Notes: generated by a model from the letters alone, not told the origin. DNA of 14,246 bases from JANXSG01 sp038203935 (GCA_038203935.1 JBBRDM010000143.1:1-14246), one strand, 5' to 3'; shown: positions 1 through 7,139, counted from the first letter of the stretch. Numbers and translations: made by a program.

Positions 1-482
1 GAACTGGTGGGCCTCAAATTGAACATACATTCCAGCTGAGTCAGCAAAAGCAGCGTCACCAGAACCACAATCGTAGCCAGAATTCCAAGCTCACCAAGAT
101 GTGGGCTTGCCCCGATCGAAATTCCAATACCTGCCACTGCCCAGATACTGGCGGCTGTGGTAAGGCCGTGTACATTTACCCCTTCCCGCATAATCGCGCC
201 CGCCCCTAGGAATCCTATACCTGAAACTATTTGCGCCGCAATATGCCCCGGGTCTCCTCGCATACCGCCCCGCACTCCCATACCAATTTCAACAGACGTC
301 ATTGTAATGATAGCAGAACCTACGCAGACCAGAATGTGCGTACGCAGACCGGCTGCATTTCCGTTGAACTGTCTCTCCAAACCGATAAATCCACCGCATA
401 ACATTGCCAGAAGAAGTGCAAATAGTCGGCCGGTGAGCGACAGCATATCGATATGGAGTCCAAAGAAACTTTCGGAAATCAA
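1..482 (-). CDS. MgtC/SapB family membrane protein (C-terminal end outside window)
   Basis: Only the first ~160 codons lie in the window; the frame is still open at base 1. The translation carries the MgtC signature: GGFIGLERQ (about residues 30-38), GLRTH, then DPGHIAAQIVSGIGFLGAGAI and HGLTTAASIWAVAGIGI, with hydrophobic stretches that would form several membrane spans. MgtC-family proteins sit in the inner membrane; some act in Mg2+ limitation and in modulating the F-type ATPase, but most environmental members have no defined role. I place the start at TTG 482, because an in-frame TAG lies just upstream and GGAGAG is 8 bases before it; the next in-frame ATG is at 446. It diverges from the DUF2252 gene across about 126 bases. 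The family is certain; the physiological role is not. Confidence 0.9.
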   Translation of the reverse strand, partial: MISESFFGLHIDMLSLTGRLFALLLAMLCGGFIGLERQFNGNAAGLRTHILVCVGSAIITMTSVEIGMGVRGGMRGDPGHIAAQIVSGIGFLGAGAIMREGVNVHGLTTAASIWAVAGIGISIGASPHLGELGILATIVVLVTLLLLTQLECMFNLRPTS

Positions 483-490
483 AATGCATT

Positions 491-496
491 CTCTCC
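491..496 (-). promoter_or_regulatory. Ribosome binding site deciding a TTG start (MgtC-like gene)
   Basis: GGAGAG on the minus strand ends 8 bases before TTG at 482. The first in-frame ATG (446) has no comparable purine-rich site. This supports a TTG start. Confidence 0.55.
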
Positions 497-526
497 ACTG
501 CTAATTACTTCGAAATCTTCTCAGCC

Positions 527-556
527 ATGACTCAGATCGGAATACTCTGTCATAAT
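527..556 (+). promoter_or_regulatory. Possible promoter for the DUF2252 gene
   Basis: ATGACT (527-532) and CATAAT (551-556) are separated by 18 bases. These match the sigma70 boxes at 4 of 6 and 5 of 6 positions. The untranslated leader would be about 45 bases. This is a pattern match only, in the gap between two divergent genes. Confidence 0.25.
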
Positions 557-608
557 TACTCATCTGTATCGGATAAACCTTATTCGTACAGGAAATAGTT
601 TTGCAGAG

Positions 609-1700
609 ATGATGCTGATGGATATTATTGAAGCAACAGCAGAATATGAAAAGTGGCTGCGCGGTTTTACACCGCTGATTGATCACGACATTAGCCTGAA
701 GCACCGCGCTATGTCTAAAAATCCGTTTGAAATGCTGCGCAGTACCTTCTACCGATGGTCTCAAACCTGGCCTGAACTATGCCCTGACGAAATAAGTGCA
801 CCTGTTTTACTCTCCGTCGGCGATCTGCATGTCGAAAACTTTGGATCGTGGCGAGACGCTGAGGGCAGGCTGGTTTGGGGAGTGAACGATTTTGATGAGG
901 CATGCTATCTGCCTTATACCAACGATCTTATACGACTTGTCTGCAGTGCGATATTGGCCAGCGAAGAGGAGCATCTCAAGATGAGCCCGGAGGATGCCTG
1001 TGATGCCGTTCTATCAGGCTACCGGGAATCCATCTCTTCAGGCGGCCAGGCTTTTGTGCTTGCTGAAGGACATCTGCTGCTCCGTACAATGGCGACGGGA
1101 TCGCTTCGAGATCCAGTTTCATTCTGGAGTAAAATGAAGAATCTTACTGTTGAAGAATCAATTCCAGAGAGCGCGAAAGCTGCAATTGAACACGTTCTGC
1201 CTGAAATAGGACTTCCGTATGACATACGCCATAGAGTTGCAGGTCTGGGAAATCTTGGCCGGCCAAGATATGTTGCCATAGCGGATTGGAAAGGCGGCCT
1301 TATCGCACGTGAAGCAAAGGCGCTGGCGCCCTCTGGAAGCGGATTTCTCTCAAAATCTCCCCAGCCTGAAGAGATTCATTATCAGGCTGTTGTTGATAGG
1401 GCAGTGCGGTGTAAGGATCCTTTTCTCTTCCTTCAAAATAACTGGATCGTGCGGAGGCTGGCTCCCGATTGTTCGCGGATCGAGCTTGCTTCACTATCGA
1501 ACGAGAGTGATGAACAGCATCTGCTCAACGCTATGGGGTGGGAAATCGCAAACATCCACCTTGGAAACACGGAGGCTGTTCCGCATATAATCGAGGATTT
1601 AAATAAAAGAAAGAAAAACTGGCTTAAGAAATCAGCTCTTGCAATGGCAGAAAGTGTGCGAAAGGATTGGGTAGCTTGGTGTAATCGCATCACACAATGA
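609..1700 (+). CDS. DUF2252 family protein (kinase-like fold, function unknown)
   Basis: 363 residues, soluble, no signal peptide or membrane span. It shows the DUF2252 hallmarks: GDLHVENFG (71-79), then NDFDEA (93-98) followed by a D-L-I-R-L segment (106-110). Further on come REAKALAPS (234-242), a basic V-R-R-L segment (281-284) and ANIHLGN (314-320). The GDxHxxNFG and DFDxA pair resembles the catalytic and metal-binding loops of aminoglycoside-phosphotransferase-like kinases, so a phosphotransferase-type fold is plausible, but no substrate is known to me. Members are often over 400 residues, so this one is somewhat short. The start is weakly supported: ATG codons at 609, 612 and 618 are all possible and none has a strong ribosome binding site. 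It is probably transcribed alone and ends convergent to the pilin operon. Confidence 0.85.
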   Translation: MMLMDIIEATAEYEKWLRGFTPLIDHDISLKHRAMSKNPFEMLRSTFYRWSQTWPELCPDEISAPVLLSVGDLHVENFGSWRDAEGRLVWGVNDFDEACYLPYTNDLIRLVCSAILASEEEHLKMSPEDACDAVLSGYRESISSGGQAFVLAEGHLLLRTMATGSLRDPVSFWSKMKNLTVEESIPESAKAAIEHVLPEIGLPYDIRHRVAGLGNLGRPRYVAIADWKGGLIAREAKALAPSGSGFLSKSPQPEEIHYQAVVDRAVRCKDPFLFLQNNWIVRRLAPDCSRIELASLSNESDEQHLLNAMGWEIANIHLGNTEAVPHIIEDLNKRKKNWLKKSALAMAESVRKDWVAWCNRITQ

Positions 1701-1813
1701 GATAGTTATCCAGCATGGCGTTCTATGTATGACACGTTAGAATGAGACAGATATCTAACTTAGCGATAAGTTTATAATGCGTTAGGTTGTATTGGAATTG
1801 TATATATCAAATC

Positions 1814-1849
1814 AAAAAATCCTGCCGATCGAAAACCTATCGGCAGGAT
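1814..1849 (-). terminator. Rho-independent terminator of the LacI-pilin operon
   Basis: An 11-bp perfect inverted repeat (1819-1829 with 1839-1849, ATCCTGCCGAT and its complement) encloses a 9-base loop. On the minus strand it runs straight into TTTTTT (with one T shared with the stem base), 12 bases after the stop of the small membrane protein gene. The T-tract is only on the minus-strand exit side, so it serves the leftward operon; rightward transcripts from the DUF2252 gene would meet the hairpin without a U-tract. Confidence 0.85.
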
Positions 1850-1861
1850 GATAAGATTAGT

Positions 1862-2080
1862 TCACTTGCTCTGTGGTACGCCGGGTGGTGGAGTGGGATT
1901 GTTGGTCGATCTTGCCTGTACGTTCTTTCCTTTTTCCATCCAGGGTGGCACACCAGGTGTATAGCTGCCTGCAGGCGGCTCGGGCGGCGACATTGATTTA
2001 TTGAAGAAAAATATCAAAACCCCCACTGCCGCCACTCCCAGCAGAATTAATATCACGGGATTTACATCTTTTTTTATCAA
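1862..2080 (-). CDS. Small single-span membrane protein with proline-rich tail, downstream of a pseudopilin
   Basis: 72 residues: a short basic N-terminus (MIKKD), one membrane span (about residues 8-27, PVILILLGVAAVGVLIFFF), then a proline/glycine-rich tail (PPEPPAG, TPGVPP, PTPPPGVP) ending in QSK. No catalytic motif and no family I can name. The positive N-terminus predicts the tail to be periplasmic or external. The start is TTG at 2080, because AAGGGAG lies 7 bases before it and there is no ATG at that end. That ribosome site overlaps the stop codon of the pilin gene, the gap is 12 bases, and a terminator follows, so it is the last gene of the LacI-pilin operon. A role as accessory or anchoring partner of the pilin is inferred from position only. 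Confidence 0.8.
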   Translation of the reverse strand: MIKKDVNPVILILLGVAAVGVLIFFFNKSMSPPEPPAGSYTPGVPPWMEKGKNVQARSTNNPTPPPGVPQSK

Positions 2081-2087
2081 TTTAGGT

Positions 2088-2094
2088 CTCCCTT
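2088..2094 (-). promoter_or_regulatory. Ribosome binding site deciding a TTG start (small membrane protein)
   Basis: AAGGGAG on the minus strand, 7 bases before TTG at 2080. It overlaps the TAA stop of the pilin gene (2093-2095), which suggests coupled translation. Confidence 0.7.
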
Positions 2095-2848
2095 ACTGCG
2101 CAATAGACCACATTCCAAAATAGGTCGCTGGCGCAGCGGAAGCATCCCGCGAACTTGGGCAGGAAGGAAGCCAGTTTGGCAGATTAGCAATAGCTAACTG
2201 ACTGCCCTGTTTCGTGAGTGTTTGTTCAAACCGCATAAACTTTACGTGGCCTTCTGAGAATGCATAGTTGGCGCCGCCTGTATGACCTGCTGAACCTGCA
2301 ATTCCGCTGTTATTCTGACCATGCAAAAATTCGCCATCTGAGCACCAGACATCGGTAGCCCAGCCTTCAGAAAATTGATGATATCCATTCCAGCGTTCAG
2401 CGAGATAGATGGAGCTTGCCGGGCTTGTAATTTTTGCTTCAGGCGCGCCTGCGGCGGAGTAATCGTGACCCCAATCTCCCCATGCAAAATCTTGACTGTA
2501 GGATACGGGTATAGCAGGTTTTGAGCTGTCGGTGCCATCCTGGCCATGATTATAACTATCGTTCGGGCATTTCCATATCTGTTTATTTTTAACATAAGGG
2601 TCGATCTGAACGTGCCACGGCACCCAGGTAGGATCATAGCCCCAGGTCCATGAGTGATTTTCATCATAGTCTTGAATGTACATCAGCTCTCCAAGCATGA
2701 GCTGTTTCATATTCGACAGACAGGTGATCTGCCGCGCTTTATTACGAGCCTGTGCGAATACGGGAAAGAGTATTGCCGCCAAAATAGCTATTATAGCTAT
2801 AACCACTAGCAGTTCGATAAGAGTAAAACCATTGCGTTTTGACATCAT
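2093..2848 (-). CDS. Type IV pilin-like / type II secretion pseudopilin-like protein (prepilin N-terminal methylation motif)
   Basis: 251 residues. The N-terminus MMSKRNG|FTLIELLVV is a class III prepilin leader: cleavage after Gly7, Phe8 as the residue to be methylated and Glu12 at +5, followed by a long hydrophobic helix and the amphipathic stretch VFAQARNKARQ. Then comes CLSNMKQLMLGELMYIQDYDEN, typical of the large DUF1559-like pseudopilin families. The middle is rich in Trp and Tyr (WTWGYDPTWVPWH), and the C-terminal part contains GGANYAFSEGHVKFM, the usual closing motif of this family. The open frame extends to 2947, but that would overlap the upstream gene; ATG 2848 has AAAGGG 5 bases before it. 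It sits 16 bases after the LacI gene and 12 before the small membrane protein. Requires a prepilin peptidase, not in the window. A role in surface attachment or secretion is inferred. Confidence 0.9.
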   Translation of the reverse strand: MMSKRNGFTLIELLVVIAIIAILAAILFPVFAQARNKARQITCLSNMKQLMLGELMYIQDYDENHSWTWGYDPTWVPWHVQIDPYVKNKQIWKCPNDSYNHGQDGTDSSKPAIPVSYSQDFAWGDWGHDYSAAGAPEAKITSPASSIYLAERWNGYHQFSEGWATDVWCSDGEFLHGQNNSGIAGSAGHTGGANYAFSEGHVKFMRFEQTLTKQGSQLAIANLPNWLPSCPSSRDASAAPATYFGMWSIAQ

Positions 2849-2864
2849 TGTAACCCTTTCAATT

Positions 2865-3962
2865 TTAATAGTATTGATTGCCTGTGTTGATTGTTGATGC
2901 GTACTCAGCATCTTCTCGGACAATGTATGCGGCGAGAGTATCGCCATTAAATAATTTCACCGGGAAAATTTGTTCAATAGGCCTGTCCAACTTTCCTTGT
3001 ATTATTTCATCGAGTAAATACACAGCGGCCTCAGCAAGATTATCTACATCCACATCGATGGACGATAGAATGTGTCTTGATGTGGACGGCCAATGAATGC
3101 AGTCGTATCCAACGAACGATAACTGCTGCGGCACCAAAATGTTCAATCTGTCACAGGCCTCTAGAAATAGATAACCCAGTCTATCATGCCAGCAGAATAT
3201 CGCCGTAGGAGGATCAGGCTCGGCCAGCAGCATTTTTAATACTTCTTCCGCGCGTTCCGCTTCATAATGTTTAACTGGGATAATCCATGCTTCAGGCAGG
3301 TGCACTCCCTTAGCAGAAAGCTCTTCGCGCAAAATGTTTATACGCGGCAGTGCATCAGTATGCTGCGATCCAGAAATTGCTGCTATTCGCGTGTGTCCCA
3401 AGCGAATGAATTCTGCAGCTAATAATCGCATACCATTTTCCATATCATCACAGACAGAGGATATAACTCCCCTCTCATCCATGTGATTCAGCATTACGGT
3501 GGGCAGTCTTGAATTGCGCAAGAGTTCCAGAAGAGGATCGTCATCTTTGGGGCCAAAAAAGATGAGGCCGTCTGTTCTTCCTCCATTAAGAGCACGATAG
3601 ATATCTTCCACGGGCCGTTCAAAATCGCAATGAATGAGTACATCATAGTGAAGGCGGCCTGCCGCACGTTCTATAGCAGAGGATATCCTATCCATATAGA
3701 TATCGTTGCGTTCGAGGTTCTGGAACGAGTTGTAGAGACAGAGAACATGGGTTCGTCCACGCTGTATCGATCTCACCAGCAAATTCGGGGCATAATCTTG
3801 CTGCAGCGCAGCTTCACGGACCAGTTTTTCTACATTAGCAGAAATTCTTCTTTCGGAACCTTTGCCTGCCAGCACAAGAGAAGCAGTGCTTACGGAAACT
3901 CCAGCCTGCTTCGCGATGTCCTTTAAGGTTGCTCGCCCTTTTTTTTGCTGTGTGTAATCCAT
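2865..3962 (-). CDS. LacI/GalR family transcriptional regulator
   Basis: 365 residues. The N-terminal DNA-binding domain is clear: helix-turn-helix ATLKDIAKQAGVSVSTASLVL (residues 11-31), followed by the hinge segment APNLLVRSI (58-66). The rest (about 71-340) is a periplasmic-binding-protein-like effector domain, for example TDGLIFFGPK, GHTRIAAISG, PTAIFCWHD and LSFVGYD, which are standard positions for this family. It probably binds a sugar or sugar derivative, but the ligand cannot be read from the sequence. ATG 3962 is the first possible start after an in-frame stop, though its ribosome binding site is weak. First gene of an operon with the pilin (16-base gap) and small membrane protein. 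The promoter at 4045-4073 carries operator-like repeats, so autoregulation is likely. The secreted hydrolase gene upstream is an obvious further candidate target, but I see no matching operator in front of it. Confidence 0.93.
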   Translation of the reverse strand: MDYTQQKKGRATLKDIAKQAGVSVSTASLVLAGKGSERRISANVEKLVREAALQQDYAPNLLVRSIQRGRTHVLCLYNSFQNLERNDIYMDRISSAIERAAGRLHYDVLIHCDFERPVEDIYRALNGGRTDGLIFFGPKDDDPLLELLRNSRLPTVMLNHMDERGVISSVCDDMENGMRLLAAEFIRLGHTRIAAISGSQHTDALPRINILREELSAKGVHLPEAWIIPVKHYEAERAEEVLKMLLAEPDPPTAIFCWHDRLGYLFLEACDRLNILVPQQLSFVGYDCIHWPSTSRHILSSIDVDVDNLAEAAVYLLDEIIQGKLDRPIEQIFPVKLFNGDTLAAYIVREDAEYASTINTGNQYY

Positions 3963-4015
3963 CTGCTTGCTGACCCATGCACTTTGCTAACAGTTGATAT
4001 GGCATGTGCTATCAA

Positions 4016-4029
4016 TAGTTGCTCAAGTA
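4016..4029. promoter_or_regulatory. Operator-like site O1 downstream of the LacI transcription start
   Basis: TAGTTG-CT-CAAGTA is an inverted repeat with one mismatch between half-sites. Its right half shares CAAGT with the palindrome at 4064-4076, and the string TGCTCAAGTATTT recurs at 4097-4109. It would lie about 10-20 bases after the transcription start, where a bound repressor blocks initiation. The assignment to this LacI protein is inferred from position. Confidence 0.5.
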
Positions 4030-4044
4030 TTTGATTGATAAAAA

Positions 4045-4073
4045 ATTATAACAGCATATAATCCACTTGTCAA
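4045..4073 (-). promoter_or_regulatory. Consensus sigma70 promoter of the LacI-pilin operon
   Basis: On the minus strand TTGACA (4073-4068) and TATAAT (4050-4045) are separated by exactly 17 bases, a full match to both sigma70 boxes. Transcription should begin near 4038, giving a leader of about 75 bases before ATG 3962. Such a strong unassisted promoter suits control by repression. Confidence 0.8.
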
Positions 4074-4076
4074 GTG
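4064..4076. promoter_or_regulatory. Perfect palindrome over the -35 box (operator-like site O2)
   Basis: CACTTG-T-CAAGTG is a 6-bp perfect inverted repeat around one base, and it contains the whole -35 hexamer of the LacI promoter. LacI-family proteins bind short palindromes as dimers, so this is the best operator candidate in the window. A protein bound here would exclude RNA polymerase. Confidence 0.65.
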
Positions 4077-4096
4077 TAATAATTAAATTATTGTGC

Positions 4097-4109
4097 TGCT
4101 CAAGTATTT
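4097..4109. promoter_or_regulatory. Operator-like half-site O3 upstream of the LacI promoter
   Basis: TGCTCAAGTATTT is an exact 13-base copy of the sequence at 4020-4032, starting 77 bases away on the other side of the promoter. Its left half fits the palindrome poorly, so it may be an auxiliary site. The arrangement of sites before, on and after the promoter is like that of looping repressors. Confidence 0.45.
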
Positions 4110-4197
4110 TTGCAACGCAATTTAGGGCGAAACCATCGAAGCTGGAACGAATTACGACAGATATTCAGAAACTTTTGATAATTCCATTAACCAGTAT

Positions 4198-4227
4198 AAA
4201 AAATTGACTTCCCATCTGCCATGAAGT
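4198..4227 (-). terminator. Weak terminator-like hairpin after the secreted hydrolase gene
   Basis: On the minus strand ACTTC and GAAGT (4227-4223 with 4211-4207) can pair around 11 bases, followed after three bases by TTTTTT (4203-4198). The stem is only 5 bp and lies about 90 bases after the stop, so this is tentative. Confidence 0.3.
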
Positions 4228-4315
4228 ATGAGCTTTGCAACGCTGCATCGTAGAGAGGAAGCCAATGGTATGGGTGCATATTAATGAATCGAATAGCAGG
4301 AAGAGCTGAATCCGG

Positions 4316-6991
4316 TTATCTCAATTCAATCAATCCTGTAGTGTCCGGTGGAAGCTGGATCGAAATTCTAAGCGCTGTTCCTGCTGACTGAACAGGCACC
4401 TCTTTTCCAGAGATCAGCTCTGTCGCGTGGACAGCATGGCCCATCATTCCCAATGCCGTCAGATCGATAGTGAGTACGGCGCTTTGTGCAGATTCCTGCG
4501 CGTTGCATACCGTAAAATATTTAGTCCCGTAGCGTTCCACCCACACTGCTTGATTCGAAGAATGCGCCTGGGTGATCGGCTGCCAGCCCGCCGCAGAAAT
4601 GAGCGATACGAGTGGAATATATTTCTTAAACAAAGGACGATCTCGATTGTACCATGCTGGATTTTCCCAGTACGGACTGCTCGCCGCATCCACACTGAAC
4701 ATACTTGGAAAGACTGCATAGAACAGGCTTCGCTGCATATACTTCTCGACCATTTCTGCCGGGAACTTATCAAAATTCGTATTCTGAAGAAGCAGGTATG
4801 GCTTTTGATTGCTGAGAGTTCGACGCAGATTGAATACCTCATCGCTGTCCGGCCGGTAGCCACCCTTATCGTCAAGCCAGTTCACTTCTATTCCCATTAC
4901 ATCCAATACTGCAGAAAAAATTGAAAACTGGATCGGTGTGCTGTTGGCAAAAAGCAGTTTGTGCCTGTTGTGAAGATCATCGCGCAAGTAGCGGGCAAAC
5001 ATGTGGGTGGAAAACCATTGTGGAATACAGGGGCGCCGGCTGTCGGTATCGAAGGTGATTGGGTAGGGTGAAGCGGCAATATTCGAAGGTCGATAGTCCT
5101 GGACATCTGCCCAAGACTCCAGCGAATCCAGATACTCTCCGTCCTGAATACCTCTCATAGGATCATACATTGTGTCTGCTTTTGCAGCGTTATATGAGAG
5201 GGAAGCTTTGGTAGGCTTAGCTATAGTTGATGGAAGTTCCGGGTTAGGGGGCAGCGTAAACACTGCTCCATTTCCCCATGGCTCGTTGCGGAATTCGAGA
5301 TTGTAGCGCCCCTCAGAGTCCATGGTTCCGCTGTTGAGAGTGGCCAGTGCCTGCTGATGATAATCGCGCTTTTGCTCCTCCGAACCAGCTGCCGATACTG
5401 TGTCCCCGGCTGCCATCTTGTTCAGTAAATCGATGGCGTTTTCATAAGTGCGCGGCATAGCAGGCGGCATGGGCATCCAGAAACTCATCGGCTCAGTGTA
5501 ACGGAAGCTTAAAATTCCCAGCTGATCGTCACTTTTGATGCTGGTGTCGCCTTCGTGGTATGCGAAATGAAAATCTTCCTGATTCTGGACAGTTGCGGGA
5601 TCGGTGAAGGGCATCCATATTCCGTCACTCTTTGCTTTGCGATCGTAGTTCGGCGCATTTAGTTTGTAGAATTTCGATGCGGCCGCTCTAAATCCCCAGG
5701 GGGCTTCACTGCTGGAAAGAGAAGAAATTCGGCATCTGAACCGGGCGTTGCGTGACGGCCATGCTAAAGTTTTAGAAGAGAGTGCAAAGTCCCAGGCAAT
5801 TACAAACTGGCGCTGCGCGCTGCTGTAGAAAATCCGGTAGACACTCGGCCAATCCATCTGGTTTGAAATCATAATCCCACCAGATGAGGAAGAGATCGAA
5901 GCAAAGGGATAGAACGATATACCGCCTGTTGCACCTACAGAAGTGCGAGTTTGATTCGAATACTCTCGGCCCGAGATAATTTTCTCTGATCTGCGAATAT
6001 CCTGTCCCCAGTTCCAGCCCACTGCATCTGCTGGTATAGTGAGATAGATAGTGACCGCTCTATCTCGTTTCGCACTGTCGGTTATCTCGCCATCGATATA
6101 AATCGCGTCCGGCTTTGCTTTCACATTGGCGCTGAAATTTAACTGCAGCTCCTTAGCTGCTCCATTAATGTTATATCCGCCGATTTTCGAAGGTTTTATC
6201 GCTCCATGCAGGGGCACAATCGAGCTGTTTTCTGCCACGTCGCGCACAAAAAACCCGCCGGTCTTACCCGATGAGATGTCTGAGCCTGCAGATTTTACAG
6301 AAACAATATCACCCAGCTTATCCCAGGCGAGACTGAGTTGACTTGATGTTGTGTTGATAACGCTCTGAAGATTACGCGATGAGGATTCGAGTGTGGTATT
6401 CTGGCTGTCGAAAAGCCTGTCACCTGCCAGCTGAGTCGCTGAAATATCATCAAACCAGGCCACCCCGGTATGATTTCGCAGTAAACAGTAGAGCGTGAGC
6501 GAGCGAATAGGTTTATCTGGAAGGACTAATATCTGTCTGCGTTCCCATTCATGCGTGCCAGTGGTGAAAGGCGCACTTTGTCCCCACAAGACGCTGCCGT
6601 CCGTGTATGTGAGATCGACATAGAGAGAGTAGTCGGAATTCCTGGTTCCACTCACTGCCTGAGCACGGCTCCAGCCAACAATTTGAACTGGGGTCGGCCG
6701 CAATTGATTAAGTTTCAGTTCTGTCGACACGCCTCTTTTTTGATTTAGCGAGCTATTGAAACAGCGAATGCTCAGACCGCCATTTTTATGCTGGTTTAAA
6801 TCCATCTCATAACCTAATTCAAATCTATTCCAGCCGGAGGCGCTCTCGCCGTCTCCTTTCTCGAATCCACCATTTTGCAATACTTCAGAAGTGACTTCTG
6901 CTGCGCTGCAGATAGTCTGAACTGTTAACAGCAAAACCACGCTGAGGCATGTTCGCAATAGTTGAGAGAAGAGGGTTCGTCGAAGAGGCAT
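4316..6991 (-). CDS. Secreted protein with carbohydrate-binding-like domain, probable unclassified glycoside hydrolase
   Basis: 891 residues. A Sec signal peptide (basic start, hydrophobic core 14-28, likely cut after CSA at 30) marks it as exported. Residues ~35-190 look like a CBM4/9-type jelly roll: LQNGGFEKG near the start, GLSIR, and VAWFDDIS at the end. Residues ~215-430 look like a beta-sandwich of the kind preceding barrel hydrolases. Residues ~455-810 have the rhythm of a TIM barrel: GIWMPF, DGEYLDSLE (617-625), PITFDTD, KLLFANSTP, MGIEVNW (699-705), PYLLLQNT, and RDRPLFKKYIPL (784-793). Residues ~820-891 form a closing beta domain. Acidic residues at strand ends (Glu619, Asp622, Glu625, Glu702) are candidate catalytic residues; this is inference. 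I recall similar uncharacterised proteins from Planctomycetes-like bacteria but cannot assign a family. Start ATG 6991 has AGGA about 9 bases upstream. Its leader follows the four-decamer element. Confidence 0.75.
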   Translation of the reverse strand: MPLRRTLFSQLLRTCLSVVLLLTVQTICSAAEVTSEVLQNGGFEKGDGESASGWNRFELGYEMDLNQHKNGGLSIRCFNSSLNQKRGVSTELKLNQLRPTPVQIVGWSRAQAVSGTRNSDYSLYVDLTYTDGSVLWGQSAPFTTGTHEWERRQILVLPDKPIRSLTLYCLLRNHTGVAWFDDISATQLAGDRLFDSQNTTLESSSRNLQSVINTTSSQLSLAWDKLGDIVSVKSAGSDISSGKTGGFFVRDVAENSSIVPLHGAIKPSKIGGYNINGAAKELQLNFSANVKAKPDAIYIDGEITDSAKRDRAVTIYLTIPADAVGWNWGQDIRRSEKIISGREYSNQTRTSVGATGGISFYPFASISSSSGGIMISNQMDWPSVYRIFYSSAQRQFVIAWDFALSSKTLAWPSRNARFRCRISSLSSSEAPWGFRAAASKFYKLNAPNYDRKAKSDGIWMPFTDPATVQNQEDFHFAYHEGDTSIKSDDQLGILSFRYTEPMSFWMPMPPAMPRTYENAIDLLNKMAAGDTVSAAGSEEQKRDYHQQALATLNSGTMDSEGRYNLEFRNEPWGNGAVFTLPPNPELPSTIAKPTKASLSYNAAKADTMYDPMRGIQDGEYLDSLESWADVQDYRPSNIAASPYPITFDTDSRRPCIPQWFSTHMFARYLRDDLHNRHKLLFANSTPIQFSIFSAVLDVMGIEVNWLDDKGGYRPDSDEVFNLRRTLSNQKPYLLLQNTNFDKFPAEMVEKYMQRSLFYAVFPSMFSVDAASSPYWENPAWYNRDRPLFKKYIPLVSLISAAGWQPITQAHSSNQAVWVERYGTKYFTVCNAQESAQSAVLTIDLTALGMMGHAVHATELISGKEVPVQSAGTALRISIQLPPDTTGLIELR

Positions 6992-7052
6992 GAGAGTAGT
7001 CCTATCTATCTAAAAACGTAATAATCTGCTGTGCTATCCGGAGTATTTATTG

Positions 7053-7139
7053 GCCGCAAAAAGGCGCAAAAAATGGATAATTTGTATCCGGCATACTGTT
7101 TGCTAAATAATCGGTTGACTTTTTGCGCCTTTTTGCGGC
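7053..7139. repeat. 20-bp perfect inverted repeat built from four G(C/G)CGCAAAAA decamers
   Basis: The left arm (7053-7072) is two head-to-tail decamers, GCCGCAAAAA and GGCGCAAAAA; the right arm (7120-7139) is its exact reverse complement. The arms enclose 47 bases, which include a small hairpin GGATA-atttg-TATCC (7075-7089). The A5 runs recur every 10 bases, so each arm should be intrinsically bent. It lies between the chelatase stop (7164) and the hydrolase start (6991), both leftward. It may be a multi-site operator for the hydrolase gene or a transcript-end hairpin for the chelatase gene. No U-tract follows the hairpin on the minus strand, so it is not a standard terminator. Confidence 0.8.

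Larger units (their letters stand above)
3963..4315. other. Intergenic region with LacI promoter and operators; no gene
   Basis: 353 bases between the LacI start and the stop of the secreted hydrolase gene. The half nearest LacI is AT-rich and holds the promoter and operator-like repeats listed separately. The half nearest the hydrolase holds only a weak terminator-like hairpin (4198-4227). No convincing coding frame with a start codon and ribosome binding site is present. Confidence 0.6.

Noticed and set aside
157..504. Plus-strand frame over the MgtC-like gene
   Set aside because: Proline- and arginine-rich shadow of the minus-strand gene, whose protein shows clear family motifs.
1757..1772. 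AACTTA-GCGA-TAAGTT hairpin after the DUF2252 gene
   Set aside because: The stem is AT-rich and only 6 bp, and TATAAT rather than a T-tract follows, so I do not call it a terminator.
2242..2667. Minus-strand second frame of 141 codons inside the pilin gene
   Set aside because: Fully contained in the pilin gene in another frame, with no family features or ribosome site.
2849..2947. N-terminal extension of the pilin frame into the LacI gene
   Set aside because: It would place 33 residues before the prepilin leader and overlap the LacI coding end; ATG 2848 has its own ribosome site and gives a normal leader.
4126..4224. Open plus-strand frame of 32 codons with protein-like composition upstream of LacI
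   Set aside because: It begins right after a stop and has no ATG or GTG start and no ribosome site near its beginning; probably chance, or at most an unrecognisable remnant.
7053..7139. Interpretation of the 20-bp inverted repeat as a MITE or insertion sequence remnant
   Set aside because: Flanking bases show no clear target duplication and no second copy occurs in the window; the tandem decamer structure fits a regulatory or structural site better.
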